DNA from: Flaccisagitta enflata
Lineage: Eukaryota; Chaetognatha; Sagittoidea; Aphragmophora
Direction of reading: 5' to 3'
Assembly (NCBI GenBank): GCA_965153355.1
Contig: OZ231128.1
Location: 51,274,001 to 51,338,000 of the forward strand
Length of the DNA: 64,000 nucleotides
Each line of letters begins with the position of its first letter. Positions within the stretch are counted from its first letter, which is position 1. Shown here piece after piece: positions 1-12,619 of this stretch. Position numbers and translations under genes: made by a program. A model generated the notes under the pieces. The model had not been told where the DNA came from. It made no database searches and saw nothing but the letters and a program-made list of their open reading frames with translations.

Positions 1-428
1 TCTTCTTCTCCTCCTTCCCTTCTTTCTTCTCCTTCATTTTATTTACCTTTTTTTCCTTTCTTGTCTTGTTGACGCGTTTTCTCTCTCTTTCTCTGTCTTG
101 AGTCGCAATTCAACTTCTTTTAGTCTCTCTCTCTCTCTCTCTCTCTTCCTCCTCCTCCTCCTCCTCCTCTCCTTTAGTTTCCTACGGAACCTCTTCGAGA
201 TTTAATAAAATGAAATTAAAAACAAATTTTAACTCGCTGTGATCGTTTTCTATTTCATTTTCCATATATATGCTTCTGTATCGACGATATCATGAAAGCC
301 TTGCCAGACAAATGTAGCGCTCAAGTTTGATTTTTATCAACTAAACATACAACAACGGTTTTCTTGACATCTTTTTTTTTTCATTCTGCAATTGACATCG
401 TTTGAATAGTTGAACTTTTTCCACTTAC

Positions 429-763
429 CGTATTTTCTCCATCAAGCGGGGGGGGGGGGCGCCCCCCCCCCCATTGTTTTTCTTAGTGTCACACTCTTCA
501 AAAAAGATTTGCATAGAAATACAAAGTAAAATGATGTAAAAACACAACACAATGAGCTATTTTCACTGACTTTCTAACAGATATATGCAATGAATATCTC
601 TATTTCAAGTCAAATTTAGCATTTTGATTGCCTTTCATGAAAAAGATGGATTAAAAAATAGTTTATCTTCAATACAAAGGGGGCGCTATTTGGAGGGTTA
701 AAAAGCAATGTCATATTTCAATTTCAAAAGCGCCCGGGGCGCTTTTTAGAGAAAATATGCATA
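429..763. mobile_element. C/G-tract element with CGCCCC hairpins
   Basis: Present in the left X copy and absent from the right copy, where the flanks meet near 17045-17062. The left end has TATTTTCTCC..CAAGCG followed by a G run and a C run (448-472). The right end has GCGCCCGGGGCGC followed by TTTTTAGAGAAAATA, giving imperfect inverted ends. A second copy lies at about 58920-59868 and is split by a nested MITE. Exact ends and target duplication are unclear. No coding capacity is seen. Confidence 0.6.
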
Positions 764-1077
764 GATTAAATGCGATTTTTCACGCATGAAAAATTTCTCC
801 GTTAATGTAAATTCCACGTAGGCTATGTGTGATTTTTTTTTTCATTTTCACATGTTTATTCTTCTAACGTTTTTAACATTTATCAAGAGTCAGGTAGTAA
901 CATTCTCCCACTTTTTGGCTGCGTCCTCACCTCGGCCAAACATTCAATTATTTTGTAAAGTGTACCAAATCCTTTTTCGGGGGGGGGGGGGGGGTTGCCA
1001 TTTTCAAGTTGACAAGTACATACCAGTCATGGCTTAAATTTTTTAAAAAAGCGCAAGCCTTGGGCTGAAGGCATGTG

Positions 1078-1292
1078 AACGAGCCCAAGGGGGCAACAGT
1101 CGCGTGCCTCGTCCTGTATTAACACGAATTGTAAATAATGTCAGAATTTTTTTTTAAAATGTTTGAAAATGTTTAAAAAAATGTTAAAAACGATAATAAA
1201 AATGTAGAAAACTTAACAATATCACGGGATGTACGGACGGACCAACCTACCGACCGACAGACCAAGGTGTAGAGTCACATTTACGCGACGTA
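1078..1292 (+). mobile_element. Hairpin-(RGAC)n element, old copy
   Basis: Starts near AACGAGCCC and passes CAGTCGCGTGCC. It has a short GACC/GACG tract at 1233-1262 and ends GTAGAGTCACATTTACGCGACG, now an imperfect hairpin. The X' copy has the matching element at 17370-17601, so the insertion predates the duplication or allele split. Strand is given with the hairpin as the 3' end. Confidence 0.55.
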
Positions 1293-1533
1293 AAACATGC
1301 ATGGAAAATGGGAGGGGCTTGAAAAAGACAAATAGGAACTGGAGAGAAAAAAAGTTATAGAAAAGAAGATACTTTGAATGAGAGGTTGAAATAGGTGCCA
1401 CGCTGAGATGGTGAGATGCAGGAGGCGTGGTGGAGGGGGGGAGATTGATGCTTGTAAAGAATAAAAGAAGAGAACTGCAGTGATGTAGAGTGCAGGGAGG
1501 GAGGTTTGTGGGGAAGGGGAGGCTAAATCAGTT

Positions 1534-1641
<108 letters not shown>

Positions 1642-1764
1642 AAGGTCGGCAGGACATATTGAAAATGATATATAGTTTTCCTGAAGAAGATTGAAAAGTG
1701 AGAAAAAGTGAGAAATAGGGAAGAAGAAAAGATAGAACAACAAAGGAGACTTTTGTGAAAAAGC

Positions 1765-1925
1765 GAAGAAGAAGAAGAAAAAGAAGAAGAAGAAGAAGAA
1801 GAAGAAGAAGAAGAAGAAGAAGAAGAAGAAGAAGAAGAAGAAGAAGAAGAAGAAGAAGAAGAAGAAGAAGAAGAAGAAGAAGAAGAAGAAGAAAAAGAAG
1901 AAGAAAAAGAAGAAGGAAAGAGAAA
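1765..1925 (+). repeat. (AAG)n microsatellite
   Basis: About 150 bases of AAG with a few AAA interruptions at both ends. It lies between the (GA)n tract and the 10-N gap. Reading frames here are poly-Arg, poly-Lys, poly-Leu or poly-Phe and are not genes. Confidence 0.95.
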
Positions 1926-2040
1926 AAGAAAAAGAAAAAGACGAACAAGAAAAAGAATGAGGAAGAGGAGGGAGAGAGGGAGGAATATTCACTTTTGTTA
2001 TTTCAGCAAATAAGTCTGCGAATCGACGATGTAATTTTGT

Positions 2041-2050
2041 NNNNNNNNNN
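2041..2050. other. Assembly gap (10 N)
   Basis: Run of N between unique sequence ending in AATTTTGT and a GTGT(CT)n tract. In the inverted copy the matching position (26281-26410) runs through (GA)n and (CA)n into different sequence. The join here may therefore not be the native neighbour. Confidence 0.95.
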
Positions 2051-2543
2051 GTGTCTCTCTCTCTCTCTCTCTCTCTCAAATCGATATTTTCGTTTGAGTT
2101 TTTCATCAACAACAGTGGATTTTTACTTTCAGTTGGTTGTGCAATTCTACATGTCATGTTGGCTGCTGTGCAATCTTTGAAAAGAGGTCCATGAATTACT
2201 TAGTAAAGAAACAACGTAGATGATAAAAAGAAATATCAATAATGATTAGGTCATGGATAAGACTGGCTTTGTGTACCATAAAAAATTTTGTCATTCATCC
2301 TCAAACTAAATTCAGTAACTTTTTTGACTACCCTGCTAAATATATTCAACTGCAATTCACGTTTTGAAAAACAAAAGTTAGAATGATATTTCATGTTTGT
2401 TGTACCATAGCGGCATAGCCAGTCTGTCAATGTGAGGGTAGCCATCATTCTTTCCGCTGGAGCTCGTAAAACGTGTATATTTCTTTAATCAGTCGTTGCT
2501 CTTCTGCCTCTGTGCACGAGTCAACTTCATTTGTTCTATTTTA

Positions 2544-2658
2544 CTTTCATTTCATTTCATTTCATTTCATTTCATTTCATTTCATTTCATTTCATTTCAT
2601 TTCATTTCATTTCATTTCATTTCATTTCATTTCATTTCATTTCATTTCATTTCATTTC
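2544..2658 (+). repeat. (TTTCA)n pentanucleotide microsatellite
   Basis: About 23 copies of TTTCA. The allele in the inverted arm (25732-25800) is much shorter. The ISFHF-type reading frames are products of the repeat. Confidence 0.97.
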
Positions 2659-2659
2659 G

Positions 2660-3007
2660 TAAGTCGGAGATAGCTTGATATTTTTCTTCCTCCTCCTTCC
2701 CTTCCTTACTCCAATTTTACTCTTTATAATGCTGTCATACTCCCCCTTTCACCATTTCGGTATTGTTATGTCCAATTATCTCCCTCTTTTCCTCCTCCTC
2801 CTCCTCTGCCTCCTTTTCCGCCTCCTCTTCCTCCTCTTCCTCCTCAACTTCCCACGCCCTTTTCCCTGCCTTTATTTCCGGTTTCTAGTAACTCGTCGTT
2901 GTTGTTGTGGAGGCAAATTGCTGCCTTCACTTCCGGTCGCCTTTTGAGACACTGGCCGTGCCTCTCATTCTCTTCCTAATGGGGGTTCGACTAACAACAG
3001 GCGAAAA

Positions 3008-3045
<38 letters not shown>

Positions 3046-5082
3046 TAATCCCGGTTCAGCTTTTTTCTGAAGAAACGCCAATTTATAACACACTTGCGAT
3101 TAAAAAAGAACTATTTTTTTTTCAAGCGCGCGTCTTGATCTGAATTTCTCACTACAACGGATAGATTACATAATTATAAAAGGAAATTCTCTCGAAAGAA
3201 TTGATTTTTGAGAAATATTATTTCAAATCAAAGTGACTCCCGATAGAAAAAAAATTTTTTTTTTTTTTTGAAAATTGATTTTAAAAAAATAAAGGAGGTT
3301 CATTCTAGTCAATACAAAAAAGTGAAGAACCAGCGAAAATATACTAAATAAATCGAGGTTACGGTAGTTCAAGCAAAAACATCTCAACATAAACAGTTGT
3401 AAAAAATACAAACAAAAACAACAATTACAAAGAGAAGGCATTTTGTGTGTGACAATCCAAGGGATATTTCCTCTAAAAAAGTTGACACCAGCTGAGGACT
3501 AAAAAAAGGAATAGATTTTAAGTAATTGTATGTGGCTCCTCTCTTTCTCTATCGTCACCCGAAGTTGTGTATCTTCATAATTTTCATTGTGCAACCGTCA
3601 AAAAAGAACTTTTTCTCTTCTTTAATTTCTGCCTAAAAAAGAACAAGCTTATCTTAATTTTCCACTGTCCTCCTCCTTTCTCTCTAGTCTTTTTGATTCA
3701 TTTATACTCATCTTTTTTTTTTCTTCTCCCTTTCCTTTCCAATTTCCTCAAGAAATCCTCCCTTTCCTCTTTCAACAAAAAGAATTCCACCGTCCCGAAA
3801 AGACGACATTAAAAAAGCCACGTCAGAGTGACTGCAAATGTGTCAACCGGGCCAAGAGGAAAAATTTTCAAAATCTCAGTCTTTCTGCTATACTTTCCTC
3901 TTCTCGCCAAGATAACTTAGCTACGCGAAAAAAAAGGCCAAAACAAAAAACAAAAATTTAACATTTCATGTACCGCTATCTTTCTCAAACTCTAAGCTAT
4001 CCTTTCACTTTCCTCTCTACACCCAAGAAATCTAGTCTACAAATTGATAAAAGAAAAACAAACAAAAAACGAATAAAAACAACTAAACTAATCAAGAACA
4101 CGTAAAACATTGCTAAAGTAGAAAAAAATTGCAGCTCTTGATTTGAGTTTAGCTATTTCAATAAGAAAAAAATAAACAGCTTGTTTGTATGTACATGTGT
4201 GTGTGTCAAGTTTCCAAGGCGATCATATTGATATAAGTAGCGTGTAGTTTCTTTTTTTCTCTGCTTCTAAATTGAGTCTCAAATCCCTGGAATTATCGCC
4301 AGCAATTGAGATCTTTTCCCGGGTTAAACTAGTTTGGAACCAGACTAAATCCACACAAAAAAAAATAGCCCTACGTCCATTGAGGGAGACACAGAAGCTA
4401 AAGAAAAAAATCTTCAAATAAAAAAACCTTTGATTATAACTTTTTTTTCCATCAACGACTTTTTAAACCAGTGTGTCCATTTCTGTTTTATTTTTTTCCT
4501 CTCTCTGTACAGTATTTATTTGTTCTCTCAATCCAAAACAAAACCAAAAACGTCCTGCACATTTTATTACGTTAGCCTCACCAGCTTTTCAAAAAGAAAC
4601 CATTAGGAGATTGAAAAAAAAACCTTCTTTGTGTGTTTATTATTGTAAAAAAAAAAGAAGTCAAGTGACAAGTAAGGAAACAAGCAACAACAACAAAAAA
4701 AAAACTGACAACATATTTTTTGCCATAGAAATAAAAAAAAAAAGTCAAATAACGCAAACATAATACCCTCGAAGAACAATTCCCCAAAAAGACGGCATTT
4801 ATTTTGCATCTTAAACGAACGAGAGAAAAAAAACAAACAACTGAACCATAAAAAAGAAAGTGATATACAAGAACAAAGAAACCAACGTTGAAATTAAAAC
4901 ACTTCCGCTGAAATTTGTGCGTCGAGACATAGTTTTTTTTCTTACCTATTTATATAAACCAAACTTGTTTTTATTTATTCATTATACAAACAAATTTGTG
5001 CTGAATATTGGAGTTTTAAAGGCACAAAAAGAAAACTGACATAGGTATTCCATTCTTCAATACCACCAACACATCGTGCGAA
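2660..5082. other. A/T-rich segment without a recognisable gene
   Basis: A 2.4-kb single-copy-like part of the arm with many A or T runs, a short (CAA)n at 3009-3044, and TCC-rich stretches. Reading frames are short and of biased composition. The same segment in the other arm (23300-25700) does not preserve most of them, which argues against coding. Confidence 0.6.
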
Positions 5083-6190
5083 TCAGACAGTCTTTCTCTT
5101 CTCTTTCTTTATTTGACAAAAAAGAGCACTTTGCGTCTTTCGTGCGTAACCTTGCAACACTCGGGCTTGCCTAAGGCGGTTTAGTAAAATAACCATTCTT
5201 CTACCGACTCTTTCCATCTTTATCTCTATCTCTGTGGCACAAGAGAATCTTCCACCATTGTAGCTCATAACGGCAATCAGTACTGAACCGTCATTGAGCG
5301 AAAAAGGGACCTGACTTGACGGTTGCCGGAGGAAAGAAAGAAGGAGAACGAGAAGAAGAAGAAGAAGAAGGAGAGAGAGACACATATAATGTAATCTCTC
5401 TTTCTCTCTTTCCTTTTCAATCGGCAGCAGCCGCAGTAACAGAGACACTGAGGCGATTCTAACGACAGGAGCCACCGCGGCAGTAGCAGTGGGAGTCGTG
5501 TTGTAAGTCGCCACAGAAGCAACAGCAGCAGCAGTAGAGCCAGAAACCAGCGACAGCAGCAGCAGCAGCCAGGGCCGCCCCAGCACCGCGCCACCCCGTC
5601 ACCGCTTATATATCAGTCTTTTTCTCAAAAGTAAAGGCAAGAACGGAGGAAGCCGCTGAGGCTACGGCTGCGCAAGCGCCCGCAAAAAAAAAACACACAC
5701 ACAAAAAAAAAAACACCTTTCCCCATACATATATTACATACATATAAATGTATGTGGGATTGTTCATTTACGGGCCAATAGCAAGCGCTGGGTGACATCA
5801 AAGCAATACTGATGCCGGGGAGAGTTTAGGATTGGAGAAACAGGAGCAACGCCGGAGTAAAAAAAGAATTGATAGAAAAAGAGACTCCCCTCTCTTCTTA
5901 CACGATTCCTTCGTGCGTTGGTCATTCCCTCCATCTCTCATAGTTTGATATAATACCACTTCAGGAAAGTCACATTTTTCTGTCATCGTGTTTGTAATTG
6001 ACACCTCCTGTGAGATTACACTCAGTCCGTGGGGCAAATTCGACCTTGTGACGGAATCGAAGAACGAAGACCAAAAGGATTCTTCTCTCTTTACGCCTCT
6101 GAGCTTAGTCAGCGGCGGCAGTAACAGCGTAACGGCTGCAGAAGCAGCAGCAACAACAGCAGCTTCAGCAGACGCCGCCACATAGAATCA
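5083..6190. promoter_or_regulatory. CAG/GC-rich upstream region, unassigned
   Basis: Enriched in CAG, GCC and GAA runs (for example 5520-5600 and 6105-6182), unlike the A/T-rich DNA on either side. It lies about 1-2 kb upstream of the TATA box and first exon at 7045-7147. A 65-codon frame at 5988-6185, ending in Ala/Thr-rich codons, is conserved in the inverted copy (22235-22432). The opposite-strand frame is not kept whole there. This could be an upstream exon, untranslated leader or promoter DNA; no known protein is recognised. Confidence 0.3.
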
Positions 6191-7044
6191 CCATCACGCT
6201 GCTTCGTCCCATCGCAAGCAGAAAAAGAAAAGAGATAAATATATTATTCAGAGCCGATTCCCAGAGAAGCCAAGGAGAAAGAGAAGAAGAAAAAACCTTC
6301 TAGGGCATACACACTCACTCACTCTCTATCTCATCCATTCTTCTGAGATTGCCCGGGGAATAAAAAAAGAAAGATAGACACATATACATTTATATCTACC
6401 ATTTGCAGAGATTCTCTTTCTTTTTCTCTCTCAGTCTCTCCGTTCAGTTGAGATCAGTCTCTCCGTCTTTAGTTGAGATTACTTTTACCCGGATCTAGGA
6501 AGGAGTAAGAGAGAGGAAAAGCCGGAAAGAAAAAATATCAGGAGAAAGAGAAACCAAAATTGGCACCACCTGTAATCCCCCCGGATGTCACCTGTAATCC
6601 CCCCCGGATGTCACCGGGTGTTGAGTGTACGAGATTAGATTGATTAGATGAATTACTACTCATTCTCGTGTCAGCTTCCCACCACGATTGATTGATTGAT
6701 CCATTTTGAGATTGAATCATATACAAATCGAGTGATAGGGAACATAAATCTGTCACTTGATAAGTCGTAGACGAACGCGAGCGAGAGAAAACAACAACGA
6801 CACGCACGTGTGACGTAAAGATATCAATCACCAAGATTCAGAGAAAGAGGAAGGAGATTGAGATGCAATATTAGTGTTGGTAGCTGCGTTCCCAAAGTAA
6901 CGATACGAGATTAAGAAAAAAAAATTTCTAAAACAAAAACCAAGAACAGCAACAACAGCAACAACAACAACAACAACAAAGTGTCCACCGCCGCCGCCTT
7001 CAGTGAAAAATTGAGGCGAATTTAGGAAAAAAAAAGGAATTCTC

Positions 7045-7052
7045 TATAAAAG
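7045..7052 (+). promoter_or_regulatory. TATA box of the MGKSKSGAAP gene start, left arm
   Basis: TATAAAAG lies 66 bases upstream of the ATG at 7118, leaving room for a start site near 7075 and a short leader. The element is unchanged in the inverted arm (CTTTTATA at 21368-21375). Confidence 0.5.
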
Positions 7053-7117
7053 TGAAAAAAAAGGAAGATCAAGATCAAGAAAAGACCTATCAAAACATTG
7101 ACAAGAAATATACCGCA

Positions 7118-7147
7118 ATGGGGAAGTCTAAAAGCGGAGCAGCGCCC
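7118..7147 (+). CDS. First coding exon, MGKSKSGAAP, unidentified gene (left arm)
   Basis: ATG followed by nine codons gives MGKSKSGAAP, then a strong splice donor GTAAGT at 7148 in phase 0. A TATA box lies 66 bases upstream, and the leader is rich in CAA and AAG. The exon, donor and TATA box are conserved base for base in the inverted arm, while nearby runs have drifted. The Lys/Ser-rich start resembles N-termini of small basic nuclear or ribosome-associated proteins, but ten residues cannot identify a family. No downstream exon was recognised, so the rest may lie past large repeat-filled introns or be lost. Confidence 0.5.
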
Positions 7148-7878
7148 GTAAGTACTCTTTTTTTTTTAAGGCCCATGAATTTTAAGTTTTTAGGCCCTTA
7201 AGTCAAGCGAAATAAATAGGTTAGGGCCAGTATGCGACCAAAGTTGATGATCTATGGATATCAGAAAATAAATGTATAAATGGATAAAGTTTGCGAATCA
7301 AAAGTATTCTTAAGTTAAGAAGCGAGTGAGTTCAAAAGTGTCATGTTGATAAGAAATGGCGCAAATGATGGAGTTACAATAGAATTCATAAATCACCAGC
7401 TTTACAGCAGGGGGGGCGTGCGTCGCGTTTACGTGTCCTTCATTAGAATAATCGGCCTTTACCCTAAAACTACTTCATCATAACTTTCCTCTTTCTCTAT
7501 GTTCCATTCCCCCCCCCCCCGGCCCAATAAAGTTGTACTCGTCAGCAGTGAGTGGCTGTTGTTCCCCAGAGTTAGTTTTCAATCATGCGAATCAAAGCGA
7601 TTCAGCATCCAACTCTATAAGTCCCCCTTGGACCCCGCGGACACTTCCATCTAGCCAAGATGTAGGTTTCATCATTCTTCATCATCACGCAACTTTTCTT
7701 TTTCAATGCTTTTTTTTATGCAAAGCTTCTCCTATTGACACACAAACACACACAGATTCTTTTTTTGTTTTGTTTTGTTTTGTTGTTTTTTTACACAAAC
7801 ACTCATTCTGTTGCTCAGAAGTAGATAATCGTTGTTGGCATCCTTCTCTCGATAATGAGAGAAGTCACATGAGATTAT

Positions 7879-7882
<4 letters not shown>

Positions 7883-7972
<90 letters not shown>

Positions 7973-7985
7973 GACAGAGAGAGAG
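7883..7985 (+). repeat. (GA)n-(CAGA)n compound microsatellite
   Basis: A GA tract followed by about 13 CAGA units. The inverted copy at 20396-20544 has the same compound structure, but its dinucleotide part is expanded to about 95 bases. Confidence 0.95.
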
Positions 7986-8860
7986 AAAGAAAGAAAATGC
8001 TAGAGACAAAAATGAATAAAAAAATGATATTTGATTGAATGATTGAGATTAAGGATGAATGCTTAACACCAAATTCACTTGATACAGTTACATCCCGCTA
8101 CACCGGATTTAAAAATAATGGAAATCCGCCGATATAGGACATAAAACCTAAGTCTCTTCATGATATTTCCTTTAACTTCTTACATTGGCAATTACAAAAA
8201 TAACAAACATGAAAAAAAATCATAAGACCTGTGCCATCCGTTGTTGCGGGGTTTAACTGTAATTGTCTTACTTTAACACCATCACAGCCGTCGCAAATTT
8301 ACACTGAGTATCACATCAATTTCTCTAGAGAGAGAGAGAGAGAGAGAGAACGAGAACTTGGATCAGAAATATAAGAATTGTGTGACCTCGTTATCGCTCT
8401 TGTTAATTGAAGTACTTGTAACAGAAAAATCACTTGAGAATATTGATTAATAGCCACTTAGCCAAAAAAAAGTATTTTTACAATCTATCAAAATGTCATT
8501 TTTTTAATCATTGATATAACGAGGAAGAGTCCTCATCGATACCAATTGCTTTATTGATAATCCACGACTAGGCGGATTTATTTTCATGACTATTTTGTAT
8601 TTTTACAATGTTTTACTACAATAAATCATTCAGGTGATTTTTGTCCAATTTTGAGTCGCTCTCAGAACATAGTGGGGTGGGGTGAGTGATTTCGGTGACT
8701 TGTGGCCGTCATGGTAAGCAATGTAATGGGGATGGGTAAGGAGAGGGTTCGAAAGCTGCGATATGCAAAATGATACGCATTTACTTCATGTTTTAGTAGT
8801 TTTTTGTCAAGCCTTCTTTTCTTTTCTCGTCATTGCGTCATTGCGACCCAACGTCACTAC

Positions 8861-8866
<6 letters not shown>

Positions 8867-8951
<85 letters not shown>
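8867..8951 (+). repeat. (TC)n microsatellite, absent from the other arm
   Basis: About 85 bases of CT. In the inverted arm (19414-19470) only a short GTGAGTGAGTGAGAG remnant remains. Confidence 0.95.
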
Positions 8952-8954
<3 letters not shown>

Positions 8955-9546
8955 AAACTGAAATTAAAAGAGAATAAGAAGAATAAGAAGAATAAATAGA
9001 ATGCGAAGAAGAAGAAGAAGAAGAAAAAGAAGAAGAAAGACAAGAAGAAGAACAACAACAAGAAATAGATGAAGAACAAGAACAAGAAAAAAAGATATCA
9101 AGAAAAAAACAAAAAGAGAACGAGAACGAGAAAGAGAACAAGAACAAGGAGAGCAAGTTTAAGAACAAGAAGAAGTAAGAGAAGCAACTAAAAAGAAAAG
9201 AGTAAAAGAGATCATTGAGGCAAAGGAGAAAGATTGAGATTGGCGCAAAATAAAAAAATAAATAAAAGTGTTTTAGCGCAAAAGATTTTCTTTTTATCCC
9301 GGCGAGGAAAACATTAAGCATTGATTCGTCTTCATCAAAGAAGAGGCGAAGGCGAGGAGGCGTGTTGGCGAAGGGGAAAAAAACATCGTTCTAGGGACTC
9401 AAAGTGATAGGGGAAAAAGAAGTTCATCAACTAATGGAAATCAGGAATTGTAAATGTGTCTGCTGTAGGCCGGGAATACCGCTGCATCGCACCGTTCATT
9501 AGTCGCGGCCGCGCCGAGTCTATCAGTCTATCTCGCTCTCCCTTTC

Positions 9547-9692
<146 letters not shown>

Positions 9693-9892
9693 GAGCACTG
9701 CCGGAAGCATTGCGTTTAATGAACTGAAAATGGATTCTTCATCGATTGTAATCGCGTGGAGATGATTTCTGCTCTGCGCGATGTTAATTGGACTCGCGGT
9801 TGGTTTTTCTGGTGCGATTTCCGCTCACGAAGCTCATCTTTTTCCGTTGAATGTTCTAGCTAGTTATGAGGATGGTGAACATATACAAACTG

Positions 9893-10003
9893 AACAAGGC
9901 CAAGGAGGCCAATAAGGTGCGCCGTGTGGATCGTCCAACGTTTGTGTTACCGACAGACAGACGGACTGACGGACACAGCCAGTTATAGAGGTGCGTTGGC
10001 ACT
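9893..10003 (+). mobile_element. Hairpin-(RGAC)n element, AGGTGC subfamily
   Basis: Begins AACAAGGCCAAGGAGGCC, has GGATCGTCCAACG, then a GACAGACAGACGGAC tract, ACAGCCAGTTATAGAGGTGC and a decayed hairpin ending GGCACT. The same insertion is in the inverted arm at 18342-18452. Confidence 0.75.
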
Positions 10004-10833
10004 GACACAAACGAGGTATAATTTTTTGGGAGAAAAAAAATTCCATCAGTAGTTCAGTACATTTCAGAAGAAATCCTGGGACCGGGCGGTTTTTTTTTAA
10101 ACACGCTCCGAAGTAGATCTATAGGATGTCCTGCGCGTCGGTTGGACTGTCTGTCAGATAAAAACATGAGATTTCCAAGTAGATCTATCTTAAGTAATCG
10201 CGGACCTACTCGGCCTTGTCTCGTTTTACGACTCAAGTGTTTATCTAGATTTATCATTGGCAAAAATATTAGAACAACCAATCTTTTTACGATTAACCAA
10301 AGCTTCTTTTCCTCCCCCACATTTTCCCACCTTCACTGACATAACTGAAACATCTTATCAGCTTTGTTATCTGCCTCTGTTTGTTTCCCTTACGACCACT
10401 TCTCAACTCTCTCAAGAACGTTTATATCTTGTATCTAGATAAGGTTTGCTCTCTCTTTCCGCACTACAAAAACAATAAGACTGACAAGATTTTTTGAATG
10501 AACACAGATATGTGAAAAAGAATATTTTGAGATTCTATAAAAATTCTATCTTGAAAAAATGACTTTTCACTCTACTTTTGTAATGGCAAAACAGCCTCCA
10601 ACCATTATCATCACCGAGACACAATAACCTCCAGCGACTGAGCTTCCCGTCTTCAACGCTCAAAAATAAGATATGAATCCAAAACTTGAAACTGACTTTC
10701 TCTGACCCTTATCTACTTTCTAAGCAAAAACGGAGAGAGAGAAAGAGAATTCAAAGAAGTGAAAATGATGAGGAAGGATAAGAAAAAGAACGCGAAAAGT
10801 AAAAATGTTTTAGAGACTAAGACTTTTTAAGGG

Positions 10834-10834
10834 A

Positions 10835-10914
<80 letters not shown>

Positions 10915-10934
10915 AAAAAAGAAAAAAAGAAAAA

Positions 10935-10973
<39 letters not shown>

Positions 10974-10988
10974 TAAGAAAGAGGAAAA

Positions 10989-11068
<80 letters not shown>

Positions 11069-11106
11069 ATATGAAAGAAAGAAAGAAAGTAAGAGGAAAA
11101 GAAAAA

Positions 11107-11142
<36 letters not shown>

Positions 11143-11143
11143 G

Positions 11144-11213
<70 letters not shown>

Positions 11214-11250
11214 GAAGGAAGAAAATAAGTGAGTAAGAAAGAAAGAAAGA
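10834..11250 (+). repeat. (GAAA)n microsatellite
   Basis: About 400 bases of GAAA with scattered GTAA, GAGG and GATA interruptions. Unlike many tracts here it does not flank a recognisable element. The long FFLS-type reading frame on the minus strand is a repeat translation. Confidence 0.95.
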
Positions 11251-11998
11251 GAATTTCGTAAAGTAAAAAATGCGGTTTTTCTGGAGTCGATCTTTCTAAG
11301 AAAGTTGTTGTTGTTAGCCGGTGGCGGCCGCAGGCGAGAATGGATACACTAAGCAAAAAAAAACGGAAAGACAGAAAGACAGATAGACAGGGAAGCAGTC
11401 GGACTGTCAGGCCATTAGATTTAATGTCTGTTAGACTATAGCATTTACTAAAAGACAAAAGGGGGGGGAAAGTACGAATCGGAATAGATTGGCAGACAAA
11501 GAGGACAAATTTGGCAGGCTGGTAGTCACGAAGATGGATTCAGAAATGATGGTAGAACGGTTAGCTGGGATGATGAGTTCTATGAAACAGTCAATGAACT
11601 GAATTTTAGATGGATAGACATGCGAACAGACAGACAAACAGATGAAAATTGCGGGTGATGATGATATGAAAGAAAGTCGATGAACTGATGAAATGTCGAT
11701 AATTTTGAGAGAGAAAAAAATTGCGAGCAATTTTCCTCCCGGGGGAGAGAGCAGTGGGGGTATGTTGGAGGTTGGTGTTAGTTTGACTGGGCGATAGTGA
11801 ATGGGAATATGGTAGGGCTGAAATGGGGCTGTTGTTCCACGAGTGTAGGTGGAAGGATCTAGGAAGGGTGTGAGAGAAAGGTGCTGATGAAAGAATGACA
11901 GCGGAATTGTGGGGGGAAGAGAGAGGGTAACGATGAAAAAGATGACACAGGAAGAGGGTGGGTGGAGGGCAGCGTCGAGAGACAAAGTCATGACAGAG

Positions 11999-12170
11999 AG
12001 TGTGGCGGGGGGGGTAAGAGAGAAGGTAATGACGAAAGAGAGATGACAAAGAGTGTGGCGGGGGGGGCGGGGGGGGGGGGTAAGAGAGAAGGTAATGACG
12101 AAAGAGAGATGACAAAGAGTGTGGCGGGGGGGGGGCGGGGGGGGGGAAGAGAGAAGGTAATGACGAAAGA
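11999..12170 (+). repeat. G-rich 60-bp minisatellite, about three copies
   Basis: Repeated unit of GAGAGAAGGTAATGACGAAA plus ATGACAAAGAGTGTGGC and a run of G. The G runs expand and contract between copies (12006-12015, 12059-12080, 12125-12147). The Pro-rich frames on the minus strand come from this block. Confidence 0.85.
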
Positions 12171-12407
12171 GATGATAGCAGATAAAAACGCGGATGAGAT
12201 CTAGAACGAAACATGTTTCCCAGTCGAAACCTTGGAAGTAACAAATATTTAAAACTGCCAATTTTTCCGTTTTCGGAACGTTTCTGTTTCGCCCGCTTGA
12301 AACGCGACTCAGTTGCCTCAGATGTGAATTGGTCTGTCTGTCTGTCTGACCTTATCTCGCTGTCATGCAAGGACGAAGATCCATGAAAAAAAAACTGATT
12401 TTGATAA

Positions 12408-12547
12408 AACAAGGCCAAGTAGGCCAATAAGGCGCGACGTGTGGATCGTCGAGCGATTGCGTTACCCTACAGACCAACCAACCGACCGAACGACCAACCA
12501 ACCAACCGACGGACTTAGCCAGTTATAGAGGTGCTTTATCGCACCTA
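12408..12547 (+). mobile_element. Hairpin-(RGAC)n element, AGGTGC subfamily, intact
   Basis: 140 bases from AACAAGGCCAAGTAGGCC to the terminal hairpin AGGTGC-TTTATC-GCACCT, followed by AAAAAG. It contains the subfamily block GTGTGGATCGTC and a (CCAA/CCGA)n tract at 12472-12510. No coding capacity. Confidence 0.85.
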
Positions 12548-12619
12548 AAAAGAAAAAGTGATGAAGATACGATTGTTTATCGAGAAAAGCCGAGGCATGA
12601 AAATTCGGTGTTCATTTTT

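Noticed and set aside
448-472. G run facing a C run as a possible sequencing artefact or terminator hairpin
   Set aside because: A related C-rich block occurs in the second copy at about 58940-58970, so it is part of a repeat element.
10817-12427. Long Phe/Leu/Ser-rich and Pro-rich minus-strand frames
   Set aside because: They follow the (GAAA)n block and the G-rich minisatellite; composition is set by the repeats.
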